Assembly (NCBI RefSeq): GCF_027923545.1
Contig: NZ_BROH01000008.1
Location: forward strand, 115,961-179,960
Reading direction: 5' to 3'
DNA: 64,000 bases
Source: Sinisalibacter aestuarii
Lineage (GTDB): Bacteria > Pseudomonadota > Alphaproteobacteria > Rhodobacterales > Rhodobacteraceae
The stretch's first letter is position 1; every line of letters begins with the position of its first letter. The position numbers and the translations under genes were made by a program. Below are positions 38,128-46,842 of the stretch, piece by piece. The notes below the pieces were generated by a model. That model was given only the letters and a program-made list of their open reading frames with translations. It was not told where the DNA came from and did not search any database.

Positions 38128-39682
38128 TCGCGGCCCGGGCTGGACACGGCTGCCCGCCTGGCTGGAACGGCGCTGGTGGCGCGTGCTCGCCGCCGGGTTG
38201 GCGCTGGGCGTGCTGGCGGCGCTGGGGCAGGCGCCATTCGGGCTCTGGCCTGCGACGGTTCTCGGCCTGGCCGGGGCCTATGCCCTGCTCGGGGCCGCGC
38301 CCCGGCTGCGCAAGGCGGCGCTGACCGGCTGGGCCGTGGGCCTTGGCTATTTCGGGCTGACGCTGGTCTGGATCGTGCAGCCCTTCCTTGTCGATATCGG
38401 CCGCCACGGCTGGATGGCCCCGTTCGCGCTGATCTTCATGGCCGGGGGGATGGCGCTGTTCTGGGGGCTTGGTTTTGCCCTCGCGCGCTGGCTCGCGCCT
38501 TCGGGCCGGTTCGGCTGGCTCGGGTTCGCTGCCGCGATGGGGGCAGCGGAATATGCGCGCGGCACGGTGTTCACCGGCTTTCCCTGGGGCGGGCCGGGGC
38601 TGGCCTGGGTCGATACCGGGGCGGCGCAGCTTGCCGGGGGCGTCGGGGCCTTTGGTCTGTCGGTGCTCACCTTCCTTGGCGCGGCGGCGCTGTGGACGGC
38701 GCTCGCGCGCCGGCATGTGCCCGGCGGCATCGCGGTGCTGGCCGGGTTTGCGGCGGCGCTTGTCATCGGCGGCGCGATTGGCCGGGGCGCGGTGCCGGAT
38801 CGGGCCGGGCCGGTGATTCTGCGGCTTGTCCAGCCCAATGCGCCGCAGCATCTGAAATGGGAGCCGGACTGGATCGGGGTGTTTTACGATCGCGCCATGG
38901 CGCTGACCGGCGAAGCGGCGGAGGGCCCCGCGCCCGATCTGGTGATCTGGCCGGAGACGGCGGTGCCGACGCTCCTGGGCGATGCGCCGGATATTCAGGC
39001 CGAGATTGCCGCCGCCGCCGCCCCGGCCCGGGCGATTGCCGGAATTCGCCGGCTGGAGGGGCGCCGGGGCTATAACACGCTGGTGCTGTTCGACGCGGAC
39101 GGCAAGGCCGGGCAATATTACGACAAGCATCAGCTTGTGCCGTTTGGCGAATATATGCCGCTGGGCGATCTGCTTGACGGCTTCGGCATCCACGGTCTCG
39201 CCGCGCGCGAGGGCTATGGCTATTCGCCCGGCCCCGGCGCGGCGCTTCTCACCTTGCCCGAGCCGCTCGGCACCGCGCTGCCGCTGATCTGCTACGAAGC
39301 GATCTTTCCCGCCGATCTGCGCGCCGCGCCGGGGCGGGCGGACTGGATTGTGCAGCTCACCAACGATGCCTGGTTCGGCACGTTCTCCGGGCCGCAGCAG
39401 CATCTGGCGCAGGCACGCTTCAGGGCGATCGAGTTTGGCCTGCCCTTCGTGCGGGCGGCCAATACCGGCGTGAGCGCGGTGATCGACGCGCGCGGCCATG
39501 TCACCGCGGCGCTGCCGCTCAACGTCGCAGGCAAGCTCGATGCGCCGCTCCCCGGTGCGCTGCCGCCCACCTTCTATGCAGACTGGGGCGATCTGCCGCT
39601 TGGCGCTGCAATCGTGCTTGTGCTTGGATGGTTCGCGGTGGCACGGCGGAATCCCGTTGACCCATCCCGTAGGGCCGGGTAA
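38120..39682 (+). CDS. lnt: apolipoprotein N-acyltransferase
   Basis: 520 residues from the ATG at 38120. Several N-terminal membrane helices (about 15-200) are followed by a periplasmic CN-hydrolase domain with the Glu-Lys-Cys triad: VIWPETAVP (E), [13 protein letters not shown] (K), LICYEAIFP (C). Lnt adds the third acyl chain to lipoproteins in the inner membrane. It overlaps corC by 8 bp. Confidence 0.96.
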   Translation: MPDRGPGWTRLPAWLERRWWRVLAAGLALGVLAALGQAPFGLWPATVLGLAGAYALLGAAPRLRKAALTGWAVGLGYFGLTLVWIVQPFLVDIGRHGWMAPFALIFMAGGMALFWGLGFALARWLAPSGRFGWLGFAAAMGAAEYARGTVFTGFPWGGPGLAWVDTGAAQLAGGVGAFGLSVLTFLGAAALWTALARRHVPGGIAVLAGFAAALVIGGAIGRGAVPDRAGPVILRLVQPNAPQHLKWEPDWIGVFYDRAMALTGEAAEGPAPDLVIWPETAVPTLLGDAPDIQAEIAAAAAPARAIAGIRRLEGRRGYNTLVLFDADGKAGQYYDKHQLVPFGEYMPLGDLLDGFGIHGLAAREGYGYSPGPGAALLTLPEPLGTALPLICYEAIFPADLRAAPGRADWIVQLTNDAWFGTFSGPQQHLAQARFRAIEFGLPFVRAANTGVSAVIDARGHVTAALPLNVAGKLDAPLPGALPPTFYADWGDLPLGAAIVLVLGWFAVARRNPVDPSRRAG

Positions 39683-39699
39683 CGCAGGTCTGTCGCAAC

Positions 39700-39744
39700 C
39701 GTCACAACGGCTTCCTGGCGTGACGGATTTACATATTGGAGCAT
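39700..39744 (+). promoter_or_regulatory. SAM/SAH riboswitch before metK
   Basis: The conserved core is present: CGTCAC pairs with GTGACG around CAACGGCTTCCTGGC, and after a short linker ATTGGAGCA closes the pseudoknot. The GGAG of that last element is also the metK ribosome site, 8 bases from the ATG. This class (Rfam RF01727) occurs upstream of metK in Rhodobacterales. Binding of S-adenosylmethionine should hide the ribosome site and reduce translation. Confidence 0.9.
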
Positions 39745-39749
39745 CCCTC

Positions 39750-40931
39750 ATGGCACGGCAAAACTACACGTTCACTTCGGAATCCGTCTCCGAAGGACAC
39801 CCAGACAAGGTCTGCGACCGGATTTCCGACGCGGTCCTCGACGCGATCTTTTCCGAGGAGCCCGAAGCACGGGTAGCATGCGAGACCTTTGCCACGACCA
39901 ACCGCGTCGTCGTTGGCGGCGAGCTCAAGATGTCGACCGAGGAAAAGGTGATCGACTTCAAGGATCGGGTCGATTCCATCGTGCGCGATTGCGTGCAGGA
40001 GATCGGCTATGAGCAGGACGGGTTCGACTGGCGCAATCTGGAGGTGACCAACCTCCTGCATGCCCAATCCGCCGATATCGCCCAGGGGGTCGACGCGGCC
40101 CATGACAAGGACGAGGGCGCTGGCGATCAGGGCATCATGTTCGGCTATGCGGTGAACGAAACGCCCGAGCTCATGCCCGCCCCGATCCTCTATGCCCATG
40201 CCATCCTGCGACGGCTTTCGGAGCTGCGCAAGACCGGCGCCGAGGGCTGGATGGGGCCGGATGCCAAGAGCCAGCTTTCGATCCGCTATGAAGATGGCCG
40301 GCCGGTGCGGGCGAGCCAGATCGTGCTGTCGACCCAGCATCTCGATGCCTCGATGACGCCGGAGGATGTGCGCGCCATGGTCGCGCCGCATATCGTGGAT
40401 GTGCTGCCGGAGGGCTGGGTGACGCCGGAGACGGTGTGGCATGTGAACCCGACCGGCAAGTTCGTGATCGGCGGGCCGGATGGCGATGCAGGGCTCACGG
40501 GCCGCAAGATCATCGTCGATACCTATGGCGGCGCCGCGCCGCATGGGGGCGGGGCGTTTTCCGGCAAGGACCCGACCAAGGTGGACCGCTCGGCGGCCTA
40601 TGCCGCGCGCTACCTTGCCAAGAACGTGGTGGCGGCGGGGCTGGCCGAGCGCTGCACGCTGCAGCTTTCCTATGCCATCGGCGTGGCCGAGCCGCTGTCG
40701 ATCTATGTCGACACGCATGGCACCGGCGAGGTCGGCGAGGCCGAGATCGAGCGTGCAGTGCGCGCGGTGATGGACCTGACCCCGCGCGGCATCCGCACGC
40801 ATCTGGGGCTGAACCGGCCGATCTACCAGCGCACGGCGGCCTATGGCCATTTCGGCCGCGCGCCGGAGGCGGACGGGGCGTTTTCCTGGGAAAAGACCGA
40901 TCTGGTGGCGGCGCTGAAGGCGGCTGTCTGA
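39750..40931 (+). CDS. metK: S-adenosylmethionine synthetase
   Basis: 393 residues. [24 protein letters not shown] at the start and [18 protein letters not shown] near 125 are the first and second MetK signatures; [23 protein letters not shown] is the third. It makes SAM from methionine and ATP. Regulation by the SAM/SAH riboswitch directly upstream gives product feedback. Confidence 0.98.
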   Translation: MARQNYTFTSESVSEGHPDKVCDRISDAVLDAIFSEEPEARVACETFATTNRVVVGGELKMSTEEKVIDFKDRVDSIVRDCVQEIGYEQDGFDWRNLEVTNLLHAQSADIAQGVDAAHDKDEGAGDQGIMFGYAVNETPELMPAPILYAHAILRRLSELRKTGAEGWMGPDAKSQLSIRYEDGRPVRASQIVLSTQHLDASMTPEDVRAMVAPHIVDVLPEGWVTPETVWHVNPTGKFVIGGPDGDAGLTGRKIIVDTYGGAAPHGGGAFSGKDPTKVDRSAAYAARYLAKNVVAAGLAERCTLQLSYAIGVAEPLSIYVDTHGTGEVGEAEIERAVRAVMDLTPRGIRTHLGLNRPIYQRTAAYGHFGRAPEADGAFSWEKTDLVAALKAAV

Positions 40932-41027
40932 GGCGTTGGCCGGGCGCGGCCGGGCGTTTGACGGTGCGACGAGCCGCGCGGCACCGCGAGGCTTGACCTC
41001 TGCGGGCGGTCGGCTAGACAGCGCGCC

Positions 41028-41741
41028 ATGACCAAACGCACCCATCCCACCGGCGCGCCCTGGCGCAACTTCTATGGCCGTCTCAAGGGCAAGCACCTGC
41101 GCGACAGCCAGCAGACCTATCTGGACGAAGACCTGGCCGCGCTCTCGCCGGGCGCGGTCGGCTGGGAGGAAAACCCCGACCGCACGCCGCTCGACCTGAC
41201 GGCGCTGTTCGGCGGCAGGCCGCTCTGGCTCGAAGTGGGGTTTGGCGGTGGCGAACACCTGGTGCATCAGGCTGCCATGCACCCCGAAGTGGGGATCATC
41301 GGCTGCGAGCCCTATATCAACGGCGTTGCCATGCTGCTGGGCAAGATCCGCAAGGCGGGGGTGGAGAACCTGCGCGTTCATCCCGGCGACGTGCGCGATC
41401 TGTTCGACGTGTTGCCGGACGGAGTGGTGGAAAAGGCTTTCGTGCTCTACCCTGACCCCTGGCCGAAAAAGCGCCACCACCGCCGCCGCTTCGTGACGCC
41501 GGATTATTTGGGCGAGTTGGCGCGGGTGATGACGCCGGGCGCCGAGCTGCGCATCGCCACCGATATTCCCGATTATGTGCGCCAGGCGCTGGAAGAGGTG
41601 CCGCGCGCCGGGTTCGTCTGGCAGGCCGAGCGCCCGGCGGATTGGCGCGCGCCCTGGGATGACTGGATGTCCACCCGCTACGAGCAGAAGGCGCTGCGCG
41701 AGGGGCGGGTGCCGCATTACCTGACCTTCCGGCGGGATTGA
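41028..41741 (+). CDS. trmB: tRNA (guanine-N7)-methyltransferase
   Basis: 237 residues. The SAM-binding loop is EVGFGGGEHL near residue 68, and the family signature YPDPWPKKRHHRRRF lies near 142. TrmB methylates G46 in the variable loop of tRNAs. The first nine downstream bases begin the dispersed motif into which the transposon inserted. Confidence 0.95.
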   Translation: MTKRTHPTGAPWRNFYGRLKGKHLRDSQQTYLDEDLAALSPGAVGWEENPDRTPLDLTALFGGRPLWLEVGFGGGEHLVHQAAMHPEVGIIGCEPYINGVAMLLGKIRKAGVENLRVHPGDVRDLFDVLPDGVVEKAFVLYPDPWPKKRHHRRRFVTPDYLGELARVMTPGAELRIATDIPDYVRQALEEVPRAGFVWQAERPADWRAPWDDWMSTRYEQKALREGRVPHYLTFRRD

Positions 41742-41761
41742 ACTTTCTTGCCTCCGGCGGG

Positions 41762-41769
41762 GATATTTC
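41762..41769. repeat. target-site duplication, left copy (GATATTTC)
   Basis: Eight bases directly outside the left inverted repeat, repeated exactly at 44883-44890. Eight-base duplications are the rule for the IS1595 family. Confidence 0.9.
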
Positions 41770-41793
41770 CGGCCTTATGTATCAAACGCACCA
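41770..41793 (+). repeat. terminal inverted repeat, left
   Basis: Begins CGGCCTTATGTATCAA and ends CACCA. It matches the reverse complement of 44859-44882 at 23 of 24 positions. Confidence 0.92.
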
Positions 41794-41839
41794 GCCAGAG
41801 GGTTGAGTGATGATTGGGGCGCTGATCTTCGTGCTGGCG

Positions 41840-42610
41840 CTATGTCATGTCGTTACCTGTACTGCAGATCCTCAAGACCCAGCGACCGTGTTGCTGGGAA
41901 GCAAATCCGCAGATGGTAGATACGGCATTGATCCTTTCGAGTGTTCGATATGTGATTTCTCCGAATATCCAGAATGTAGAACTACCAGCGTTGATGTTAT
42001 TGATTTCAGCGCGGCTAAGTTGGTACTCGATTTGTTTGACATCAAGCGTGTTCCCATCGTGGGTCACGTAGCTTCCCGGAGGAATTGGACCGATGCTATG
42101 GCCGTCCCCCAAGTCACTCATCCATTGTTCTTGGAATTCTCCTTCGGAGACCTCCCAAGAAATGCGCGATCTTATTTGCGTTGCGGGCGAATGACCGAAG
42201 TTCTTGATCTTCAAATTGTATCTGATCACGTCAGCGCTGACGTCAATGGTGCACGATTCGACGGCAACGTATGCCCTTGTTTGGGCATCCCCAATGCGCC
42301 TGGTGTCCTTCACCATATCCTGAGTAGAAATGAGAGTGCGCCAAACCAAATACACGGCCCCAATAGTGAAGAACGCCATAACCCACTGAGCGATGGTGTC
42401 AGGACCACCTACCCACGGGCGACTCCAGTCGATATAGGGTTTTTGATAGCTTTCTTGGCCTGCGGAACTGGTGTGGCGATAGCTATCCTGCGTGGTCTCG
42501 GTTGGATTCATGACAGGATGGAAGGAAAGCCAAGATACAAAAAGTAGGGTCAGCCCAATTCCGACCGTCAGTCCAAGTGCAAAACCGTTGCGCCAACTGT
42601 GTTCAGACAT
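41840..42610 (-). CDS. transposon cargo: two-helix membrane protein of unknown function
   Basis: 256 residues. Hydrophobic segments lie at about 8-30 and 73-95, followed by a soluble domain containing DTRRIGDAQTRAYVAVE and a beta-rich region (NFGHSPATQIRS). Similar proteins occur as hypotheticals in alphaproteobacterial accessory DNA (from memory). Its start overlaps the upstream HTH gene by 43 bp in another frame. GC content is lower than in the flanking core. An overlapping plus-strand frame at 41807-42547 is judged spurious. Confidence 0.65.
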   Translation of the reverse strand: MSEHSWRNGFALGLTVGIGLTLLFVSWLSFHPVMNPTETTQDSYRHTSSAGQESYQKPYIDWSRPWVGGPDTIAQWVMAFFTIGAVYLVWRTLISTQDMVKDTRRIGDAQTRAYVAVESCTIDVSADVIRYNLKIKNFGHSPATQIRSRISWEVSEGEFQEQWMSDLGDGHSIGPIPPGSYVTHDGNTLDVKQIEYQLSRAEINNINAGSSTFWIFGEITYRTLERINAVSTICGFASQQHGRWVLRICSTGNDMT

Positions 42611-42777
42611 TGAATGAGAAAGGCCGCGCTGAATTTACCACGCGACAACTTGTTCCTGATGTTGACCTCTTTGTCTCCGATCATGTCGGCCAATTGAGCG
42701 TATGTCACGCCCTTCCGCTTCAACTCAGACTTGAGAAGATTTGCGGCCCGGCTTTCCCATTCTGTTTGCGTCGGCAT
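42568..42777 (-). CDS. transposon cargo: DUF6471-type small HTH protein
   Basis: 69 residues. WESRAANLLKSELKRKGVTYAQLADMIG, then EVNIRNKLSRGKFSAAFLIQCL, matches the DUF6471 pattern, which resembles a Cro-like helix-turn-helix. It is divergent from the transposase across an 88-bp spacer holding a palindrome, so it may repress the transposase (inference). It overlaps the membrane-protein gene and is probably cotranscribed with it. Confidence 0.75.
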   Translation of the reverse strand: MPTQTEWESRAANLLKSELKRKGVTYAQLADMIGDKEVNIRNKLSRGKFSAAFLIQCLNTVGATVLHLD

Positions 42778-42831
42778 ATCTCACCTATTTTGATAAAAGT
42801 ATCGTATTTGATGATATATGCCCTTGAAATG

Positions 42832-42847
42832 GATACGTCTAGGTATC
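42832..42847. promoter_or_regulatory. palindrome in the divergent transposase/HTH promoter region
   Basis: GATAC and GTATC arms around GTCTAG, 34 bp before the transposase start at 42881. A related GTATC/GATGATA pattern lies just upstream in the same spacer. It is a plausible operator for the HTH protein. Confidence 0.45.
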
Positions 42848-42880
42848 ATATCTGTTACGTAAGTAATGGAAATGATGACA

Positions 42881-43843
42881 ATGGCACAACACTTTCTCCT
42901 CTCGGCAGCGTCCCGCACCCTTAGCCTTCGCTCGATCTACAAGGCAGGAGAGGAAGCCGCGTATCGCACGTTCTGCGAAATGCGCTGGCCGGAGAATGGC
43001 GGAGAGGCGGTTTGCCCACGTTGCGGCCATGAAGAAACCTACGACATTTCGACCCGTCGCAAGTTCAAGTGCAAAGCCTGCCACCACCATTTTTCGGTGA
43101 CGAGCGGCACCATCTTTGCTTCGCGCAAGATGGACTTCGTGGATCTTCTGGCGGCGATCTGCATCATCGTGAACGCCTCAAAGGGCGTTTCGATGGTCCA
43201 GCTTTCGCGCGACCTGGATTGCCAATACAAGACGGCCTTCGTGCTGGCGCACAAGCTGCGTGAAGCGATGGCGCAAGAGGTTCACACCGGCGAGGTTCTT
43301 GACGGCCACGTTGAGGTTGATGGCGCGTATTTCGGCGGCCATATCCGCCCCGCCAATCGCCGCGAAGATCGCAAGGACCGTCGCCTGCGTATCCACCAGA
43401 CCGGCAAGCGCCGCGTCGTGGTGGCCTTCCGTGAGCGTCACGGTGATACTGTCCCGTTCGTCGCCAAGTCGGAAGCAGATGGCGTTGAGTTGGCGAAGGT
43501 CCACGTTGACCGCATGGCGACGATTTCAGCCGACGAGGCGAGCCATTGGGACTTGCTGCACGCCGGTTGGGACGTCCAACGCATCAACCATTCGGAAGCC
43601 TACAGCCTCAACGGCGTTCATACGAACTGGGTGGAAAGCTTCTTCTCGCGCCTGCGTCGGATGATTGAGGGTCAACACCATTTCGTCTCGCCGCAGTACC
43701 TACACCAGTACGCGAACCACGCCGCGTGGCTGGAAGACAACCGCCGCACCGACAACGGGTCGCTGGCGCGCGGTCTGGTAGCGGAAGCGATGGGCGCGCC
43801 GGTCAGCCGTCAGTGGAAAGGCTACTGGCAGCGCGCGGCGTGA
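42881..43843 (+). CDS. IS1595-family (ISXO2-like) transposase
   Basis: 320 residues from the ATG at 42881, because family members begin MAQHFLLSA; an ATG at 42866 is also in frame. An N-terminal zinc ribbon (CPRCGHEE..CKACHHHF) is followed by SGTIFASRKMDFVDLL. The DDE-type core shows VEVDGAYFGG (first Asp), ISADEASHW (second Asp) and NWVESFFSRLRR (Asn/Glu). It cuts and joins the transposon ends. No frameshift is seen. Confidence 0.93.
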   Translation: MAQHFLLSAASRTLSLRSIYKAGEEAAYRTFCEMRWPENGGEAVCPRCGHEETYDISTRRKFKCKACHHHFSVTSGTIFASRKMDFVDLLAAICIIVNASKGVSMVQLSRDLDCQYKTAFVLAHKLREAMAQEVHTGEVLDGHVEVDGAYFGGHIRPANRREDRKDRRLRIHQTGKRRVVVAFRERHGDTVPFVAKSEADGVELAKVHVDRMATISADEASHWDLLHAGWDVQRINHSEAYSLNGVHTNWVESFFSRLRRMIEGQHHFVSPQYLHQYANHAAWLEDNRRTDNGSLARGLVAEAMGAPVSRQWKGYWQRAA

Positions 43844-43915
43844 CACAACTTGTTGTGGGGGGGAAACAGGAACGCCGCTAGACCATGCAAGCGATTCTTG
43901 GTAAAGAAAAAAATT

Positions 43916-43950
43916 GGAGCGGTCAGGTCTGCGAACCTGCCGCTCCTATT
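43916..43950 (+). terminator. terminator after the transposase
   Basis: GGAGCGGTCAGGT pairs with ACCTGCCGCTCC (one bulged base) around a 6-base loop, followed by TATTTT. A second small hairpin, CACAAC/GTTGTG, lies right after the transposase stop at 43845-43858. Confidence 0.75.
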
Positions 43951-44056
43951 TTCAACCTCAGTCGGGTCGGACTGAGAAGTGTGATCACCCCTTTTAGTTC
44001 GCATACAGGGTGACTCGCGTCAAGTCCGATCCGGCGCATCGCAAGGAGAAAAAGCG

Positions 44057-44431
44057 ATGAGCATTGGATGGAACTGGCCCGGCCTTAAAGGGCAACACTA
44101 TAAATTTTCACTTTGGCAGATTCCGGTTGTTCTGCCGCAAAAGAGTGGCGTTTACATCATCAGCAGGAAAGTCACTGGCGGTTTCGCTCCACTGTATGTT
44201 GGCGAAGCTGGCGACCTCTTTGATCGCCTCAATACCGGGGCGAGTGCTCACGAAGGCTTGGAGCGCGCCAGCAGGCTCGGGGCAACGCATATCGGTTATC
44301 TCCTCGCAGGGCCAGCCGAGCGTCTTCGGATCGAAACTGAACTTAGACATTCGTTGAATCCTCCATGCAACAAACAATCCGTTCCTGTGAACGCATTGAG
44401 TCTGTTTGATATTGCTAATTTCGGCAAGTAA
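44057..44431 (+). CDS. transposon cargo: GIY-YIG nuclease superfamily protein
   Basis: 124 residues, preceded by AAGGAG. The core elements are in order: GVY (31-33), YVG (47-49), the catalytic Arg in LFDRL (57), a His at about 65, the metal-binding Glu in RIETEL (93 or 95) and Asn in LNPPCN (101). All key residues appear present, so nuclease activity is possible. Its role in an IS1595 element is not known; it might assist transposition or act independently. Confidence 0.75.
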   Translation: MSIGWNWPGLKGQHYKFSLWQIPVVLPQKSGVYIISRKVTGGFAPLYVGEAGDLFDRLNTGASAHEGLERASRLGATHIGYLLAGPAERLRIETELRHSLNPPCNKQSVPVNALSLFDIANFGK

Positions 44432-44437
44432 CAGATC

Positions 44438-44459
44438 GGCTGGCCCTACGGGGCCAGCC
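44438..44459. terminator. hairpin between the convergent cargo genes
   Basis: A perfect 9-bp stem GGCTGGCCC/GGGCCAGCC with a 4-base loop lies between the GIY-YIG gene and the minus-strand gene that ends at 44446. There is no clear T-run. Confidence 0.5.
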
Positions 44460-44814
44460 TCCACACCCATCGCCCCGCAGCGCCCTTCTCCCGTATTACG
44501 TGCCACGCACCCAGCATACGCCTCAACGCAAGGTCAGCCCGATGGTTGGCCTGCCTTTTCGTCAGTCGTGGGTTGATAGCCAGAACGCGCTCGCCAACCT
44601 GCGCCGTTGTCTTGGGGCCATCTTGAAGCGCCTGATACGCAATCCGGCGTGTTCCGTTCCGGCCCAAGCTGCCTTTCGGTGAAAGACGCTGGAAAGCTGG
44701 CTCGATGCCGCGCAATTGCAGAAGCACCTGGATATGCTCTAGCCCACCGTGCTTTCCGTTCATGGCCAGCCTGTGAAGGCGCAACAGCGCGTTGTCTATC
44801 GTCTTGTCCTGCAT
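44446..44814 (-). CDS. transposon cargo: 122-residue protein, winged-helix-like
   Basis: Read from the ATG at 44814; the frame stays open far upstream into aroA, but that part is shadow. The C-terminal half, TRRIAYQALQDGPKTTAQVGERV..ALRRMLGAWHVIREK, looks like a winged helix. The N-terminal part (LHRLAMNGKHGGLEHIQVLLQLRGI) is helical. It lies just inside the right end. I do not recognise the family. Confidence 0.55.
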   Translation of the reverse strand: MQDKTIDNALLRLHRLAMNGKHGGLEHIQVLLQLRGIEPAFQRLSPKGSLGRNGTRRIAYQALQDGPKTTAQVGERVLAINPRLTKRQANHRADLALRRMLGAWHVIREKGAAGRWVWRLAP

Positions 44815-44858
44815 GGGCGCAGGATAGCGCAGTCCCCTAGCCGGGGATTCCGTTTTCT

Positions 44859-44882
44859 TGGTGCGCTTGATACATAAGGCCG
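44859..44882 (-). repeat. terminal inverted repeat, right
   Basis: The reverse complement of 41770-41793 with one difference (G for A at position 17 from the end). Confidence 0.92.
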
Positions 44883-44890
44883 GATATTTC
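44883..44890. repeat. target-site duplication, right copy (GATATTTC)
   Basis: Directly follows the right inverted repeat. Beyond it the sequence continues TGGCAAGATGAAAGGG, the rest of the interrupted dispersed motif. Confidence 0.9.
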
Positions 44891-44967
44891 TGGCAAGATG
44901 AAAGGGTGGGGAATGGACCCGTTCTGCGCCTTGGGCTATCTCCGGTCCAAGCAATCTGGAGACGCAT

Positions 44968-46320
44968 ATGTCCGGCCACGGTGATCCCATTCCCATGACC
45001 TCGCGCAAGGCGGGGCCGCTGACAGGCGAGGCGCGTGTGCCCGGCGACAAGTCGATCAGCCACCGGGCGCTGATCCTCGGCGCGCTGGCGGTGGGCGAAA
45101 CCCGCATCACCGGGCTTCTGGAAGGCGAAGACGTGCTGGGCACCGCCGCCGCGATGCGCGCCTTTGGCGCCGACGTGGCGCGGCTCGGAGAAGGCGAGTG
45201 GCGCGTGCATGGCGTGGGTGTCGGCGGTTTTGCCGAACCGGAAGACGTGATCGACTGTGGCAATGCCGGCACCGGCGTGCGGCTGATCATGGGGGCGATG
45301 GCGACCTCGCCGATCACCGCCACCTTCACCGGCGATGCCAGCCTGCGCGCGCGCCCGATGGCGCGGATCACCGACCCGCTGGCGCTGTTCGGCGCGCAGG
45401 CGGTGGGGCGCGCGGGCGGGCGGCTGCCGATGACCATCGTCGGTGCTGCCGAGCCGGTGCCGGTGCGCTACGTCACCCCGGTGCCGAGCGCGCAGGTGAA
45501 ATCGGCGGTGCTTCTGGCGGGGCTGAATGCGCCGGGGCAGACGGTGGTGATCGAAAAGGAAGCCACCCGTGACCATACCGAGCGGATGCTCGCGGGCTTC
45601 GGCGCCGAGATCGGTGTGGAGGAGACCGCCGAGGGGCGCGTGATCACCCTCACCGGCCAGCCGGAGCTGATGCCGCTGAGCATTGCCGTGCCGCGCGATC
45701 CCTCTTCCGCTGCCTTCCCGGTCTGTGCCGCGCTGATCGTCGAGGGGTCGGATGTGCTGGTGCCGAATATCGGCCTGAACCCCACCCGGGCGGGGCTGTT
45801 CGAGACGCTGCGCGAGATGGGGGCGGATCTGACTTATGAGAACCCGCGCGAGGAAGGCGGCGAGCCGGTGGCCGATCTGCGCGCGCGCTATTCGCCGAAC
45901 ATGAAAGGCATCCGTGTGCCGCCGGAACGCGCCGCCAGCATGATCGACGAATACCCGGTGCTTTCGGTCGTCGCCGCCTTCGCCGAGGGCAAGACCGAGA
46001 TGGTCGGGGTGAAAGAACTGCGCGTGAAGGAAAGCGACCGGATCGACGCGATGGCGCGCGGGCTGGAGGCCAATGGCGTGACCGTCGAGGAGGGCCCCGA
46101 CTTCATGGTGGTGCAGGGTATGGGGCCCGGCGGCGTGCCGGGTGGCGGCACCGCCGCGGCGCGGCTCGATCACCGGATCGCGATGAGCTTCATGGTGCTG
46201 GGGATGGCGGCGCAGAAGGCTGTGAGCGTGGATGACGGCAGCCCGATTGCCACCAGCTTCCCCGGCTTCGAGCCGCTGATGGCGGGGCTGGGCGCACGGA
46301 TCGAGAGGGCGAACCGGTGA
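44968..46320 (+). CDS. aroA: 3-phosphoshikimate 1-carboxyvinyltransferase (EPSP synthase)
   Basis: 450 residues. [18 protein letters not shown] (about 23-40), the LIMGAMA loop and the C-terminal [13 protein letters not shown] are the substrate-site signatures. The enzyme joins PEP to shikimate-3-phosphate in the pathway to aromatic amino acids. The N-terminal motifs suit the class II type. It heads a run with membrane paralogs, cmk and rpsA. Confidence 0.97.
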   Translation: MSGHGDPIPMTSRKAGPLTGEARVPGDKSISHRALILGALAVGETRITGLLEGEDVLGTAAAMRAFGADVARLGEGEWRVHGVGVGGFAEPEDVIDCGNAGTGVRLIMGAMATSPITATFTGDASLRARPMARITDPLALFGAQAVGRAGGRLPMTIVGAAEPVPVRYVTPVPSAQVKSAVLLAGLNAPGQTVVIEKEATRDHTERMLAGFGAEIGVEETAEGRVITLTGQPELMPLSIAVPRDPSSAAFPVCAALIVEGSDVLVPNIGLNPTRAGLFETLREMGADLTYENPREEGGEPVADLRARYSPNMKGIRVPPERAASMIDEYPVLSVVAAFAEGKTEMVGVKELRVKESDRIDAMARGLEANGVTVEEGPDFMVVQGMGPGGVPGGGTAAARLDHRIAMSFMVLGMAAQKAVSVDDGSPIATSFPGFEPLMAGLGARIERANR

Positions 46321-46838
46321 GCCTGCGCGCCGCCTTCTGGCTCAGCCTCGCGCTGATGATGGCCGGGGTGGCGCTGATGGTTTTGTGGTCCGCGCCCCGG
46401 ATCGAGGCGGGCGGGCTTCGGCCGTTCGACATCCGGACCGGCGGCTATACCTATGACGAGGCGCGGGCCTTTCTGGCCGCGCTCACGCCGGAGGGGCTTG
46501 CCGCCTATCTCGGGCCGCAACGGCTGGCGGACACGATCTTTCCCATCGGTTTTCTCGGCGTGCTCGCGCTTGGGATCGTGCTGGGGCTGCGGCGCTGGTC
46601 GGTTGCGCTGGCGGTGGCGCTCGCGCTGGTGCCGCTTGGCTATTTCGTGCTCGACATGCTGGAAAACGCAAAGGTGGCGGGGTTGCTGCGCGCCGGCCCG
46701 GACGGGCTGACGCCCGACATGGTGGCCCGGGCGAGCGCGATAACGCTGTGGAAATACCGCCTGGTCAATGCCTCGCTCGCGATCCTCGGTCTCGCATGGG
46801 CGGCGCGCGGGGTGGCGGCCTTGCGCCGGGGCCGCTGA
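46317..46838 (+). CDS. four-helix membrane protein, first of a tandem paralog pair
   Basis: 173 residues starting with GTG, overlapping the aroA stop by 4 bp. Helices are at about 5-25, 75-95, 97-118 and 145-165. [13 protein letters not shown] and [26 protein letters not shown] recur almost exactly in the next gene, so the two arose by duplication. The conserved DMLEN and YLGPQR point to a real family, but I cannot name it. Confidence 0.7.
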   Translation: MSLRAAFWLSLALMMAGVALMVLWSAPRIEAGGLRPFDIRTGGYTYDEARAFLAALTPEGLAAYLGPQRLADTIFPIGFLGVLALGIVLGLRRWSVALAVALALVPLGYFVLDMLENAKVAGLLRAGPDGLTPDMVARASAITLWKYRLVNASLAILGLAWAARGVAALRRGR

Positions 46839-46842
46839 GGCG

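Larger units (their letters stand above)
41770..44882. mobile_element. complete IS1595-family transposon with cargo genes (3113 bp)
   Basis: It is bounded by 24-bp inverted repeats differing at one base and flanked by the 8-bp duplication GATATTTC. It holds an IS1595/ISXO2-type transposase and four other genes. Two are minus-strand (a two-helix membrane protein and a DUF6471 HTH protein), one is a GIY-YIG protein, and one is a 122-residue protein. Size and cargo fit the passenger-carrying subgroups of the family (ISNwi1/ISNha5 type, from memory). All parts look intact, so it may be recent and active. Confidence 0.92.

Noticed and set aside
41807..42547. Plus-strand frame with a signal-like start inside the transposon
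   Set aside because: The minus-strand gene has a coherent two-helix plan, a familiar domain pattern and overlap with the DUF6471 gene; the plus frame has none.
44815..46173. Upstream extension of the 122-residue cargo gene across the transposon end into aroA antisense
   Set aside because: It would cross the transposon boundary and mirror aroA; the ATG at 44814 inside the element is sufficient.
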